Positions 1 through 7,844 of a DNA stretch of 64,000 bases are shown one piece after another. This DNA is from Rhizobium sp. TH2. GTDB lineage: Bacteria > Pseudomonadota > Alphaproteobacteria > Rhizobiales > Rhizobiaceae. The position numbers and the translations under genes are program-made. Where the stretch lies: positions 62,001 to 126,000 of the forward strand of contig NZ_CP062233.1 of assembly GCF_024707525.1 (NCBI RefSeq), given 5' to 3'. Each line of letters starts with the position of its first letter. The stretch's first letter is position 1. The notes under the pieces are model-generated. The model made no database searches and was not told where the DNA came from. It saw only the letters and a program-made list of their open reading frames with translations.

Positions 1-221
1 TTATAGCCGCGCGATCAGTGAATCTCGATCCTTCTGATTGGTTTCAGGGATACGGATGGCGTCTGACACCAAATAGCGTGTCTGAGCGTGGGACCATCCG
101 CGCTTTTTACTTCATCGGCATATTACAACATCTTGGGAGGAGTGGAGCCCAGCCGCCGAAGCAGCCGGGCAAGTCTGAGGTTTGGACGGCGCATGAACGC
201 GCTACGATATTGACAGTTCCT

Positions 222-428
222 TCAGGTCCTAAATGTCTCGCGAGCCATCCGCTCGCATGCTTCGAAGAGACGATCGGGATCGGTCTCACCCGCTTGATAG
301 GTATGTAAACAGTAGCTGGCAAACTGCTGCTGTCTCACAATGTCTCGGCTGAACCAAGGTTCGCCCGCAAGCCGCTTGAACACGCCATGAACAATATCGA
401 ACTGCTCTGGCTGCAACGGTGTATTCAT
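222..428 (-). CDS. small conserved hypothetical protein (68 aa)
   Basis: Short soluble protein of unknown function with the pattern F-x-R-L-A-x-E-P-W-F followed by a helical C-terminal half. A diverged relative lies at 33944-34165 (…CQDWFDR…) and a broken third copy at 4869-5085 (…HKEWFDS…), so this is a small paralogous family in the window. I start at the ATG at 428 because the homologous region begins about there and a GGGAAG stretch abuts it; an in-frame ATG at 458 is the alternative. No catalytic motif is visible. Confidence 0.6.
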   Translation of the reverse strand: MNTPLQPEQFDIVHGVFKRLAGEPWFSRDIVRQQQFASYCLHTYQAGETDPDRLFEACERMARETFRT

Positions 429-787
429 CTTCCCGCCCCCGCTTGAGATGACGTACATTATCTACTTACTTCAGAAATCGGCAATCAGAATGGCAGCGTT
501 CGATCCTGAGAGTATATCGTTCCAATAGCGGTGAATCAGGCCCAGCACAAAACCGAGCCATGGCGTTTTACGGTCCCGTCCCTGAAACACGGCAGACCGA
601 AATCTGCAAAACCGCCTGCCAAGATGTCGCACCGAGAGGCTCCAGAACAGCAACTGACCTGTGAGACCGACGCGTGTCAGCGCACCGAATGCCGGCTCTT
701 GTACGGTTCCGGACTGAGACGAAACCTACTCACGTGTCCTCTGTTATTGGCGCGGGGAATCATCCCCTTTCCATGAGGAGTAAGAAA
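429..787. other. intergenic stretch without a recognised gene
   Basis: Reading frames here are short, overlap one another and show no family resemblance. It should contain the promoter of the KGG stress protein gene, but I see no GGAAC-type site in it. Confidence 0.5.
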
Positions 788-1018
788 ATGGCAAATCAAG
801 GTGGAAACCAAGCTGGTAACCAAGGTGGTAACAATCAAGGTGGCAGCCAGGGCGGCGATACGTCCAAGCGCGGCTTTGCTTCGATGGATGATGACAAGCA
901 GAAAGAGATCGCCAGCAAGGGTGGTCAGGCTTCCGGTGGAAACTTCAAGAATGATCCTGAACGCGCTTCGGAGGCTGGTAAAGAGGGTGGCGAGAATTCC
1001 AACGGCGGCAATCGCTGA
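788..1018 (+). CDS. KGG-motif stress-induced protein
   Basis: Small, very hydrophilic, Gly/Asn/Gln-rich protein (76 aa). It opens with NQGG-type repeats (residues 3-25) and continues with the family signature R-G-F-A-S-M-D, K-Q-K-E-I-A-S-K-G-G and a second A-G-K-E-G-G block. This matches bacterial KGG/conidiation-10-like general stress proteins, which accumulate under desiccation and osmotic stress; the biochemical role is unknown. The ATG follows GAGGAG at 775-780. The longer frame from 674 lacks family resemblance. The next gene, a DUF4142 protein, fits a stress theme. Confidence 0.85.
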   Translation: MANQGGNQAGNQGGNNQGGSQGGDTSKRGFASMDDDKQKEIASKGGQASGGNFKNDPERASEAGKEGGENSNGGNR

Positions 1019-1032
1019 CCGTCAGCAATCGT

Positions 1033-1052
1033 GACCACGGATGTACTCGCAC
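1033..1052 (+). repeat. 20-bp repeat, copy 1 (3' of KGG gene)
   Basis: GACCACGGATGTACT followed by one variable base and GCAC. A copy with 19 of 20 identical bases lies at 61691-61710, just downstream of the cold-shock gene. Both begin 14-22 nt after a stress-gene stop codon in the same orientation. Confidence 0.5.
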
Positions 1053-1123
1053 GATTGCGCGCAGGGCCGAGACCCCGTGACAACTAACATGGCAAAGCGA
1101 CCGAGCTGGTCCGCTACCGTACA

Positions 1124-1148
1124 GGAACCTTCGTGCGATGAGGAGGTT
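1124..1148 (+). promoter_or_regulatory. EcfG-type promoter, GGAAC-N17-GTT
   Basis: GGAAC at 1124-1128 and GTT at 1146-1148 (-10 reads GGTT rather than CGTT). It lies about 30 bp before the DUF4142 start, a normal promoter distance. Confidence 0.55.
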
Positions 1149-1177
1149 ATCGATCCCGCCACAACAGGAGAACATCG

Positions 1178-1726
1178 ATGAACCGCAGACATATGCTCAA
1201 GACTACCGTCGCGCTGGCCGCCCTCCCCGCCATGCTCGCCTCCGTCGCCCGTGCGCAGGGCACCGCTATGACGCCCGAAAAGAAGCATGCCGAGGACACC
1301 AAGAAGGCCGGATCGCTGTCGCTTGCGACCAGCCGTGTCGCCCAAGAGAAGGCCACCGACCCGATGGTGAAGGCTTTCGCGGGATGGGAAGTCGCTGAAC
1401 AGGAGACAATCGCCGACATCCTGAAATCGATGGAGTCTGAGGGCAAAGCTGAAGGCGCGTTGAAGCCTCCGTCCGATTCCGAAGTGGAGGCCATGCTGGA
1501 TGCAGAGGGCAAGGCAACGCTCGACAAACTCAAGGCAGCTTCAGGCGCCGAGTTCGACCACGCCTATGTTGCCGCGCAGCTTGATGGGCATAGGAAGCTT
1601 CTCGCGATCCAGGAAGAATACCTGAAGGTCGGGCAGAACCGCGAGCGCCTGAGCGTGACCAAGCTGGCTCGTGGCCAAATCAAGGAACATATCGATCACC
1701 TGCAGATGATGACGGATGCGAAGTGA
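1178..1726 (+). CDS. DUF4142 secreted ferritin-like protein
   Basis: A 182-aa exported protein with an N-terminal signal of N-R-R-H-M-L-K followed by a hydrophobic Ala/Leu stretch ending A-R-A-Q. The twin arginine suggests Tat export, though Sec is possible. The mature part is almost all helix (residues 35-180) with the DUF4142 layout, including a central F-A-x-W-E-V-A-E-Q segment and a C-terminal K-E-H-I-D-H-L. Members are periplasmic four-helix proteins often induced by general stress; the ligand is unknown. AGGAG lies just before the ATG, and an EcfG-like promoter upstream supports stress control. Confidence 0.8.
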   Translation: MNRRHMLKTTVALAALPAMLASVARAQGTAMTPEKKHAEDTKKAGSLSLATSRVAQEKATDPMVKAFAGWEVAEQETIADILKSMESEGKAEGALKPPSDSEVEAMLDAEGKATLDKLKAASGAEFDHAYVAAQLDGHRKLLAIQEEYLKVGQNRERLSVTKLARGQIKEHIDHLQMMTDAK

Positions 1727-1824
1727 GCCCACGGCAAGAGCCGGACGGCCGTCATAGCTGCGCCATGCTCATGCATATCCGATCTCGCGCTCAGCGCCGG
1801 GTCGGACCCACGGCACCTTCTCTA

Positions 1825-2406
1825 TCATAGGCGCGACAGGAAACCGTCGGTGGGCAACAATTCCAACTGAACGGAGAACCTGTCCCCGAGCAGTTTGAGC
1901 GACGCGTCATGGGTTTCGTCGGCGCTGCCGCAGACCGCGTCCGTTAGAACAATCGCGCGGTAACCGAGGTCGATCGCTCCCAGGACCGCGGCGAGGACGC
2001 AAACATCGGTTTCGCCGCCGGTAAAGACGATAGTTTCAATGCTCTCCGCTTGCAGCCGCCTGTCCAACTCTCCATTGACCCATGGAGAGTATGTCATCTT
2101 GTCGAATACGCGGCCTGGCGGTACGAAACGCGCCAACTCCGGCATCAGGCCGATCATCTCGGGGGAAAGGCGCTCTCGGGTCATTTCCTGCCATTTCCGA
2201 TAGTAGGCGCGCCAAGCGCCGACTGCCTGTTCCGGGTTTTCAGGCGGGACGAACCGCGTGAAGATCGTTCGTTCTGGGTGACGGCCGGCCACCTCTATGA
2301 CTTCGGGCGAAACCTTCTCCATCCATGCAACCCGCCACGGCGTGTCCTCGGCGAACATGCGTTGCATGTCTACGCACAGATGAATCCAATTGCCCGGGTG
2401 TCGCAT
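1825..2406 (-). CDS. isochorismatase-family cysteine hydrolase
   Basis: A 193-aa protein of the isochorismatase/nicotinamidase fold. The probable triad is visible: Asp in L-C-V-D-M-Q near residue 13, Lys in V-F-D-K-M around 101, and Cys in G-G-E-T-D-V-C-V-L near 137. Family members hydrolyse amides or enol ethers such as isochorismate, nicotinamide or carbamates; the substrate cannot be told from sequence. GAGGAAA precedes the ATG. A diverged, inactivated copy lies at 24985-25505. No biosynthetic cluster surrounds it. Confidence 0.85.
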   Translation of the reverse strand: MRHPGNWIHLCVDMQRMFAEDTPWRVAWMEKVSPEVIEVAGRHPERTIFTRFVPPENPEQAVGAWRAYYRKWQEMTRERLSPEMIGLMPELARFVPPGRVFDKMTYSPWVNGELDRRLQAESIETIVFTGGETDVCVLAAVLGAIDLGYRAIVLTDAVCGSADETHDASLKLLGDRFSVQLELLPTDGFLSRL

Positions 2407-2475
2407 GGTTATTTCCTCGGCATGTCGCGGCGACGGTTAGCTCGCGGATCCCTGACGGTTTGATTAGTTGGGGTA

Positions 2476-2672
2476 TCAATCGCGTTTATTGGTCTGCGTG
2501 CGGACATCAAAGCCCGGATTCGGCGACTGCTTCTTCTCCGACTTGTACAACGTAGCATCGTCATAGCCAGTCACGTCAGGGGTATCGCATTCGCCACGCC
2601 GTCGCTTTTCGGGTCGGCCCGTGACTTGGCGTACTGCCCGCGTGCGTTAGCCTCGATTTCCTTCTTCGACAT
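2476..2672 (-). pseudogene. small hydrophilic protein gene with a one-base frameshift
   Basis: From an ATG at 2672 behind a good GGAG ribosome site the frame reads M-S-K-K-E-I-E-A-N-A-R-G-Q-Y-A-K-S and stops at 2571 after 33 codons. The next frame continues with protein-like sequence (T-P-D-V-T-G-Y-D-D-A-T-L-Y-K) to a stop at 2476. Adding one base near 2585 would give one continuous protein of about 65 aa. I read this as a recent frameshift or an assembly error. Function is unknown. Confidence 0.5.
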
Positions 2673-2855
2673 TTCGTTCTCCTCGGTACCTGAGCTTTCG
2701 ACGTGAGGTCAAACGGCTCGTTCGACCCTTCATCGCCACTAAAAAGCGACAACGCCACCTCGGTTCCGGTCGACCTGTAACTTGAACCGAATTGTGCGCT
2801 ATGGAACACTCCGGAGCCTTCAGGAACTCTCGCGCCATTTCGAAGTTGTGGCGAA

Positions 2856-3092
2856 ATGGGTAGCAACAACGGAAACATCGAACATCTCCGTCAGGAGGAA
2901 CTGCGCGAACTGGTCGATCTCGAGGTCGCCGACATCCTCGCGACGGCGACAAAAAGGCTTGTCAGCGCAAGAACTCTCGCGGCCTTGGCCTCGTCCGTCG
3001 CCATGGCGGCGAGCAAGCAAGGCTCCGGCCCCGAGGGGACATCCGATGAACTCCCGGCCGGAGCGGTCGAGGTTGATTCGGGTGTCGGCTGA
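2856..3092 (+). CDS. hypothetical protein (78 aa)
   Basis: Unrecognised. The N-terminal half is an acidic helix (R-Q-E-E-L-R-E-L-V-D-L-E-V-A-D-I), then an Ala-rich stretch and a Gly/Pro/Glu-rich tail. It is first in a same-strand run with 3114-3257 and 3269-3838, with gaps of 21 and 11 bp. A weak GGAAC-N17-GTT site at 2823-2847 is too close to this ATG to be its obvious promoter. An overlapping minus-strand frame looks less protein-like. Confidence 0.45.
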   Translation: MGSNNGNIEHLRQEELRELVDLEVADILATATKRLVSARTLAALASSVAMAASKQGSGPEGTSDELPAGAVEVDSGVG

Positions 3093-3113
3093 TCGAAGAA
3101 GGAGCGCCGAACT

Positions 3114-3257
3114 ATGAAGATCGATACGGGGTCTAAAAACACGAGGATGAGAATTCTGGCACTCGCCGCCGTAGCCGCATGCGTAGCCCTGGTTTGCTAC
3201 ATGGTGCTTGGCTTGCCCGGATTGGAAACGCCAGCCGGCTATATGGCAGAGCGCTGA
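3114..3257 (+). CDS. small single-pass membrane protein (47 aa)
   Basis: Begins at an ATG behind GAAGGAGCG. A basic N-terminus (residues 1-13) is followed by one hydrophobic helix (I-L-A-L-A-A-V-A-A-C…Y-M-V-L, about 14-34) and a short polar tail. No family recognised. It resembles in size and design the small protein at 8750-8896. Tight spacing to the ClpP-like gene suggests co-transcription. Confidence 0.55.
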   Translation: MKIDTGSKNTRMRILALAAVAACVALVCYMVLGLPGLETPAGYMAER

Positions 3258-3268
3258 AAGGACGAAAG

Positions 3269-3838
3269 ATGCCGCGGCCAACCGACCAAGAACTGCTGTT
3301 TCAGCCCAATCTTTCGATCAACGGATCGATCACGCCTGACACCGTTGGATTCGTGCTGGGTCGTCTGGAAGACATCCGCAGCAACCAGGCGCCCCTGATC
3401 GCCGAAATCAATACCGACGGCGGCGATGCCGATGCCGCGCGCCGGATCGCGCTTGAGGTGCGGCTGTTCCAAAGGCATTCGGGCCAGGAAGCCTACTGCG
3501 TCGGAAAGTCGAACGTTTATTCGGCGGGCGTAACAATACTCGCGGCGTTCACCCGCACGAACCGCTTCCTGACCGACGACGCCATTCTCCTGATTCACGA
3601 GCGCAGGCTGGACACCACACTCCAGCTCGACGGCCCGATCCGGTCATGCATGCAGATCGTTCGCGAAGAGCTCGCGCTGCTCGAGACCGCTCAGAAACTC
3701 GAACTCGCGGGTTTTGAGGAACTTGTCGAAGGCAGCGACCTGACCGTCGAACGGCTCTACAAGATGGCCACCACCAACTGCTACATGGTCGCCAAAGACG
3801 CGTTCAAACATGGGTTGATTGGGGGAGTCCTGGCCTGA
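3269..3838 (+). CDS. ClpP-like serine protease (Clp protease superfamily)
   Basis: A 189-aa protein with the ClpP/crotonase-fold protease layout: I-N-T-D-G-G-D (residues 47-53) as the oxyanion loop, probable nucleophile Ser85 in V-Y-S-A-G, and His110 in L-L-I-H-E-R. It is shorter and more diverged than housekeeping ClpP and no ClpX/ClpA partner is adjacent, so it is an accessory homologue whose substrate and partner ATPase are unknown. Start chosen at the ATG after GACGAAAG, 11 bp from the upstream gene. Active-site residues look intact. Confidence 0.75.
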   Translation: MPRPTDQELLFQPNLSINGSITPDTVGFVLGRLEDIRSNQAPLIAEINTDGGDADAARRIALEVRLFQRHSGQEAYCVGKSNVYSAGVTILAAFTRTNRFLTDDAILLIHERRLDTTLQLDGPIRSCMQIVREELALLETAQKLELAGFEELVEGSDLTVERLYKMATTNCYMVAKDAFKHGLIGGVLA

Positions 3839-3993
3839 CGGCCAGAACGAAACACACTCACCTGCGTTTAGCCGTCCTCGGGAGGCTCCCGGTCCGCGCT
3901 CAGTGTGCTCACCTAAGTATTCGGTCTCGGCACAGGCCCATCGCACAAGCGTCCTACTCCTCGGCAGCAGCGAATACATTGCAGACGCTAGCA

Positions 3994-4018
3994 GGAACCG
4001 GTCATTCGACTATGAGTT
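3994..4018 (+). promoter_or_regulatory. EcfG-like promoter, GGAAC-N17-GTT
   Basis: GGAAC at 3994-3998 and GTT at 4016-4018 (-10 reads AGTT). It ends 26 bp before the start of the DUF982 gene at 4045. One base off the best consensus. Confidence 0.4.
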
Positions 4019-4044
4019 GAACTTGCCTTGGGATGGAGAAGAGA

Positions 4045-4395
4045 ATGTCGCGCATTTCAGATGATGCTGCCCCGTGTCACGGCCACCTGGACCAGGTCTG
4101 GTCATGCGGAATCGAATTGGAGCTCAAGCGGTGGGAAGTCATCGCCTCGACCGGCCAAGCCCTGCGGGCGCTGACTGAGCTCTGGCCTCCTAAACGTAAG
4201 ACAGGTGTCCAGGAAGCCATTGAAATATGTAAGGCCAATCTGGCCGGTACCAGGACGACGCATGAATGCAAACGGGCCCTGTTGTGGGCTGCGTTGCAAT
4301 CAAACGTAGAGGTTAATCGGCTGTGGGTGCGCGAGACACTCCCTGCTCGCAAACGCGCTTTGACCCGTCAGGAACAACTTCAAGATCACACATGA
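4045..4395 (+). CDS. DUF982 family protein
   Basis: A 116-aa protein with the DUF982 pattern: a Trp-containing strand region, A-L-R-A-L-T-E-L-W-P (about residues 41-50), an A-I-E-I-C-K-A-N-L-A-G helix and a final A-L-L-W-A-A-L-Q helix. Function is unknown; the family is expanded in rhizobia. GGAGAA sits just before the ATG at 4045, which I prefer to the ATG at 4033. Two relatives lie at 9330-9626 and 18350-18649. The 3' end overlaps an antisense sdhD-like remnant, suggesting rearrangement behind it. Confidence 0.7.
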   Translation: MSRISDDAAPCHGHLDQVWSCGIELELKRWEVIASTGQALRALTELWPPKRKTGVQEAIEICKANLAGTRTTHECKRALLWAALQSNVEVNRLWVRETLPARKRALTRQEQLQDHT

Positions 4396-4533
4396 GCAGA
4401 GAACCCAGCCGAAAAGATCCAATTGACAGCCATCGACACGTTTGAGCCCTTCAGCGTGGGCATAGTCCTCGATCACCGCACGCATGCTGATGTGCAGTGG
4501 TAGGCTCTCCAAAATGAAGGACAGCAGCGGCGG
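4363..4533 (-). pseudogene. remnant of succinate dehydrogenase membrane anchor (sdhD-like tail)
   Basis: On the minus strand the frame contains M-R-A-V-I-E-D-Y-A-H-A-E-G-L-K and ends in C-V-I-L-K-L-F. This closely recalls the C-terminal part of alphaproteobacterial SdhD (…MQVVIEDYVH-EG…, ending AILKLSF). There is no start or first half, and no other sdh gene nearby. It is a gene tail, not a working subunit. Confidence 0.45.
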
Positions 4534-4628
4534 AGCGACCCACATACTCCTCATGGCGGCTACGACTTCCAAGGGTGGACTACCTCTCAATCGCGGCCCT
4601 GATCGAACTCTGCGTCCACTATTGTCCA

Positions 4629-4845
4629 TTAGAACCATACACCGAGGTCCGGTCGGCTGATCATTTGCCAAAAAATTGCAAGCACAGCTGCGAATGCCGG
4701 AAATCCGAAGGCGAACCAGCGCCAGAACAGATGGTGGTATTCAGGGGGCAAGGGGTCGTTGGCTTCCACCGACGCCTCGGCCAGCCGGCGCATTTTCATT
4801 TGCATGCGGACGACCGGCAGCCAGAACACGCCGGTAAAAACAGAA
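4629..4845 (-). pseudogene. remnant of DUF2269 integral membrane protein (C-terminal part)
   Basis: The frame contains F-W-L-P-V-V-R-M-Q-M-K-M-R-R-L-A, L-P-P-E-Y-H-H-L-F and F-G-F-P-A-F-A-A-V-L-A-I-F-W, the ending typical of DUF2269 membrane proteins. The N-terminal membrane helices are absent; similarity stops near 4845, just before a plus-strand fragment of another gene begins. I interpret it as a truncated tail at a recombination junction. Confidence 0.6.
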
Positions 4846-4868
4846 TTGATCGTGAAAGTTTTCGAACG

Positions 4869-5085
4869 TTGCTGCCTGAACAACTGCGGTTAGTCAGGAA
4901 TGTTTTCGTCGAAATTGCCCACAAGGAATGGTTCGACTCTCAGCGGAAAAATGAGCTAGCTCACTACGTGATTTCCATGTACCCAGCGGGGCGTGACCGA
5001 TCCGATGAAGCTCAAAAGCCTCGGTACTGCTTACGCGACAGATAGATTTTCACGCGCGCTGAATGAAAGAAGGCAGTTTCAGACC
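4869..5085 (+). pseudogene. broken third copy of the 68-aa protein family
   Basis: The frame L-P-E-Q-L-R-L-V-R-N-V-F…H-K-E-W-F-D-S…H-Y-V-I-S-M-Y-P-A-G resembles the proteins at 222-428 and 33944-34165. After P-A-G the similarity moves to another frame (V-T-D-P-M-K-L-K-S-L…R-F-S-R-A), so a frameshift near 4995 disrupts it. No start codon with a ribosome site is visible; the 5' end abuts the DUF2269 tail. Confidence 0.5.
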
Positions 5086-5179
5086 GAGCTTGAAAGCGCA
5101 CTGTGAGACACTCCAAACTTTTGATGCGTTCTGCCCGTTAGCCCTAACCTTCGGTGCAATTGCGTACCTCTCCGCGCCC

Positions 5180-5533
5180 TCACACATGGACAAAAACATT
5201 ATCGCCTTCGACTGACACTGCAAATGTCCGCGCCCGGATTTTCTTGTCGACCAGGAACTCCCCGGTGCGAATGTCAAACTCCCATCCGTGCCACGCGCAG
5301 CGAACGATTTCACCGGCTCGTTCATAGACGAACTCCCGATCGTCGGTTTGACGTGTTGTGCCACAAACCGGTCCTTCGCACACGGCCGCGCCCTTGTGGG
5401 GACAGACATTGAGCATGGCATAGTATCCGTCCGGAAGCTTGAACACACCCACGGTAAGGCTCTTGACCCTGGCGATCTTTGCCGCACCGAGTGGCACCTC
5501 GAACGTTTTACAGGCAAAATGCTTCTCACGCAT
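5180..5533 (-). CDS. Rieske [2Fe-2S] ferredoxin
   Basis: A 117-aa soluble Rieske domain. Cluster ligands are Cys44/His46 in C-P-H-K-G and Cys79/His82 in C-A-W-H-G-W-E-F. It resembles electron-transfer ferredoxins of ring-hydroxylating or related oxygenase systems, with an insertion between the two ligand boxes. It follows the amidohydrolase by 9 bp on the same strand, so they form one transcript; it probably supplies electrons or is part of the same catabolic step. No oxygenase or reductase subunit is next to it, which leaves its partner unidentified. Confidence 0.85.
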   Translation of the reverse strand: MREKHFACKTFEVPLGAAKIARVKSLTVGVFKLPDGYYAMLNVCPHKGAAVCEGPVCGTTRQTDDREFVYERAGEIVRCAWHGWEFDIRTGEFLVDKKIRARTFAVSVEGDNVFVHV

Positions 5534-5542
5534 GCCGTCTCC

Positions 5543-6625
5543 TTATTCTGCCGCCATGGCGGCTGGACGAGGGATACGTGTGTAGACATCGAGCGCATTG
5601 AGACCCAGCACCTTCTCGCGCCATGCCGGAGGAATGTGGAGCTTGGTCACGTCATCGTAATCCCAATGCGGATAATCTGAAGCGAAGAGCAAGGTGTTTT
5701 CACCATCCATCGCCTCCAGCGTTGCCCAGAGATGCTGCATGTTGGCCGGCTGCTCGAGCGGCTGTGTCGACATGCGGATGTTGGAGCGGAAATATTCAGA
5801 TGGCAGGCGCTTGAGCCAGGGCGTCTCCTTGCGCAGCGCGCGATAATTGGAATCCATGCGCCAGAGCACCGAAGGCACCCAGGCGACGCCGCACTCGATA
5901 ATTACCACTTTGAGATCAGGCCACTTTTCGAAAACACCCTGAGCGATCAACGAAGCCAGGTGGGTCATCGCCGACTGAGGCAGAATCGCGTGCGTTTCCC
6001 AGAAGAAGGTTGATGGGCCGGCAGCGATCGCATTGGAATTTACACCGCCCTGCCCGCCCAAATGCATGGCAAATGGCAAGCCCATGTCGGCGCAGGCTTC
6101 AAAGATCGGATGATAGAAAGGATCGCCATAGGGGCGCTGAGCACCATGGCTCACGAGAACCTGGGCGATACGCGGGTGAGCGCCAAGGCGACGGATTTCC
6201 TCTGCGGCGAGCTTTGGATCCTGCGGTGCCACCACCAGCGATCCGAAGAAGCGTTCGTCCTTCGGCAGCCAGTAGTCGATCATGTAATCGTTATAAGCCT
6301 TGCAGAGTGCGTTGGCATAATAGGGATTGGCGAGGGTGGAGGCTTCGATCGGCTCGTCCCCAGTGAGGATTGCAACGTCAATCGCGTATTTATCGAGGTG
6401 CTTCTCTCTCATGATCCGATAGTTGTCGTCTTCCTCGATCGGATTGACGTCATGCCGGGAGAAGCCCTCTGGATGAAACCATGCGCGATGACCATGCGGA
6501 AATGCGCCCCGCGGCCCGGTCTTCTCACCGCGGATGAACATGTCCTTGAATACCCCTTCCATGTAGGGCTCAAGGACGGTGGCGCTGCACCAGTAGTTAT
6601 GACAATCAGTGTCGACAATGAACAT
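5543..6625 (-). CDS. amidohydrolase (amidohydrolase-2 / ACMSD-like family)
   Basis: A 360-aa TIM-barrel metal-dependent hydrolase or decarboxylase. The N-terminus reads D-T-D-C-H-N, so the usual H-x-H metal pair is D/C-x-H-like, a variant seen in some amidohydrolase-2 subgroups. Later motifs are M-H-L-G-G (metal His, around 207) and F-A-S-D-Y-P-H-W-D (catalytic Asp, around 313). The family includes ACMSD and gamma-resorcylate decarboxylases of aromatic degradation. The ATG at 6625 is preceded by GGGGAAA; the long upstream open frame runs antisense to the LysR gene and is not coding. Operon with the Rieske ferredoxin; the divergent LysR gene is the likely regulator. Confidence 0.8.
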   Translation of the reverse strand: MFIVDTDCHNYWCSATVLEPYMEGVFKDMFIRGEKTGPRGAFPHGHRAWFHPEGFSRHDVNPIEEDDNYRIMREKHLDKYAIDVAILTGDEPIEASTLANPYYANALCKAYNDYMIDYWLPKDERFFGSLVVAPQDPKLAAEEIRRLGAHPRIAQVLVSHGAQRPYGDPFYHPIFEACADMGLPFAMHLGGQGGVNSNAIAAGPSTFFWETHAILPQSAMTHLASLIAQGVFEKWPDLKVVIIECGVAWVPSVLWRMDSNYRALRKETPWLKRLPSEYFRSNIRMSTQPLEQPANMQHLWATLEAMDGENTLLFASDYPHWDYDDVTKLHIPPAWREKVLGLNALDVYTRIPRPAAMAAE

Positions 6626-6713
6626 TTCGATTTCCCCATGCAATTGCGGACCTTTGACGAACCCCGCGTGACTCCAGTCTATTGACCCACGTCCCATCGG
6701 CAAATATCGTCCC

Positions 6714-6735
6714 AATTCGATTATCGATCGGAATT
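6714..6735. promoter_or_regulatory. candidate LysR operator between divergent genes
   Basis: An interrupted inverted repeat AATTC-N12-GAATT lies in the 123-bp divergent region between the amidohydrolase and LysR genes. LysR-type regulators bind such T-N11-A-like dyads and often autoregulate. The site also contains an ATCGAT palindrome, so this is inference from position and symmetry. Confidence 0.4.
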
Positions 6736-6748
6736 TGCGATTGAACCG

Positions 6749-7606
6749 ATGAACATTCCCCTGCTGCTCACCTTCCTCGATGTCATGGAGACTGGCAATT
6801 TCAAGCGCACGGCCGAGCGCATGAACATCATGCAGTCGACGGTGAGCGCCCGGATCCGGCAACTCGAGGAGACCGTCGGCGCGCGGCTGTTCGAACGCGG
6901 CCGTGGCGGCGCGGAGCCGACGCCGGCCGGACGGCGCTTTGAAGGCCATAGCCGGGCATTCCTTACGCTTTGGGGTCATGCGAAACGGGATCTGGCAAGT
7001 GGTGCGGCGACCCGAAGACGGCGTCTCCACGTCTCTTGCCAGTACAGCCTGGTCCGGGCCTATCTGCTGGATTGGATCGACAGGATCAGGAGCAATGACC
7101 CCGATCTCGACCTGCATGTCGAAATCAACTTTTCCTCGCAAATCCAACGCGACATTCTTTCAGGCGAAACAGATATAGGCATCATGTTTGCACCGCAAAT
7201 GACGCCCGATGTACAGATTGAGGATGTCGGAGCGGCGGAATTCGTCATGGTCTCGACCGATCACGATACGCTCGCCGAGGTGGATATCAGCCGCTACGTC
7301 AAAGTCGCCTACACGAGCGCGTTTGAGCGGGCGCTCGATGAGGCGCTTCCAGACTTTGCCTTTCCAGGCATGGTGATCGGCAGCGATGATCTGGCTATAG
7401 AGCTGCTGGCGCGCCATGGCGGCACGCTCTATCTCCCCCGCTTTGCCATCGCCGGTGCGCAAGCCAAGATTCTCGGCCTCGCGATGGTGCAGGACGCTCC
7501 GGCCTTGCTGCAGCCAGTTTTTTCGGCAGTGCATATCCGTCGACGACGGGATCCACTGGTCGTCTGGGCGCTGAAGCTGCTCAAGGATGTGAGCACGGAG
7601 AGATGA
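6749..7606 (+). CDS. LysR-type transcriptional regulator
   Basis: A 285-aa regulator: N-terminal winged helix-turn-helix (residues 1-60; F-L-D-V-M-E-T-G-N-F-K-R-T-A, S-T-V-S-A-R-I-R-Q-L-E, L-F-E-R-G) and a C-terminal ligand-binding domain. It diverges from the amidohydrolase/Rieske operon, the classical arrangement for a LysR regulator controlling a catabolic operon, with the substrate or a pathway intermediate as likely inducer. Length is normal and no lesion is seen. Confidence 0.85.
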   Translation: MNIPLLLTFLDVMETGNFKRTAERMNIMQSTVSARIRQLEETVGARLFERGRGGAEPTPAGRRFEGHSRAFLTLWGHAKRDLASGAATRRRRLHVSCQYSLVRAYLLDWIDRIRSNDPDLDLHVEINFSSQIQRDILSGETDIGIMFAPQMTPDVQIEDVGAAEFVMVSTDHDTLAEVDISRYVKVAYTSAFERALDEALPDFAFPGMVIGSDDLAIELLARHGGTLYLPRFAIAGAQAKILGLAMVQDAPALLQPVFSAVHIRRRRDPLVVWALKLLKDVSTER

Positions 7607-7844
7607 AAGCGGCAGGCCGAGACACTGGTCTGCTTAACGGTCCGCGAGAGCGCTGGGCAGTTGGAAATTCTAAAAACAGTCGAAAATGCCAGTCTGGTTT
7701 GAGAAGGATTGACCGAGGTTCCTTGATACCGACGGGTGTTCCGATACCGCCAGTGCCCGGGGGGGGAGCGCGCAGAAGGCAAGCTTCACTCCGTGCGTAA
7801 CAAGTTAAGATCGTTACGGGAAATAACCCGCCATCGAGTACTGA

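Noticed and set aside
1..308. Plus-strand frame at 18-308 as a gene cut by the window edge
   Set aside because: No family resemblance or ribosome site, and it overlaps the better supported minus-strand gene at 222-428.
2823..2847. GGAAC-N17-GTT as an EcfG promoter for 2856
   Set aside because: It ends only 8 bp before the ATG, leaving no room for a leader, and the -10 is AGTT; not listed as a feature.
6626..7147. Long minus-strand extension of the amidohydrolase frame, giving a 534-aa protein
   Set aside because: It runs antisense through the LysR gene, lacks amidohydrolase similarity, and the ATG at 6625 with GGGGAAA matches the family N-terminus.
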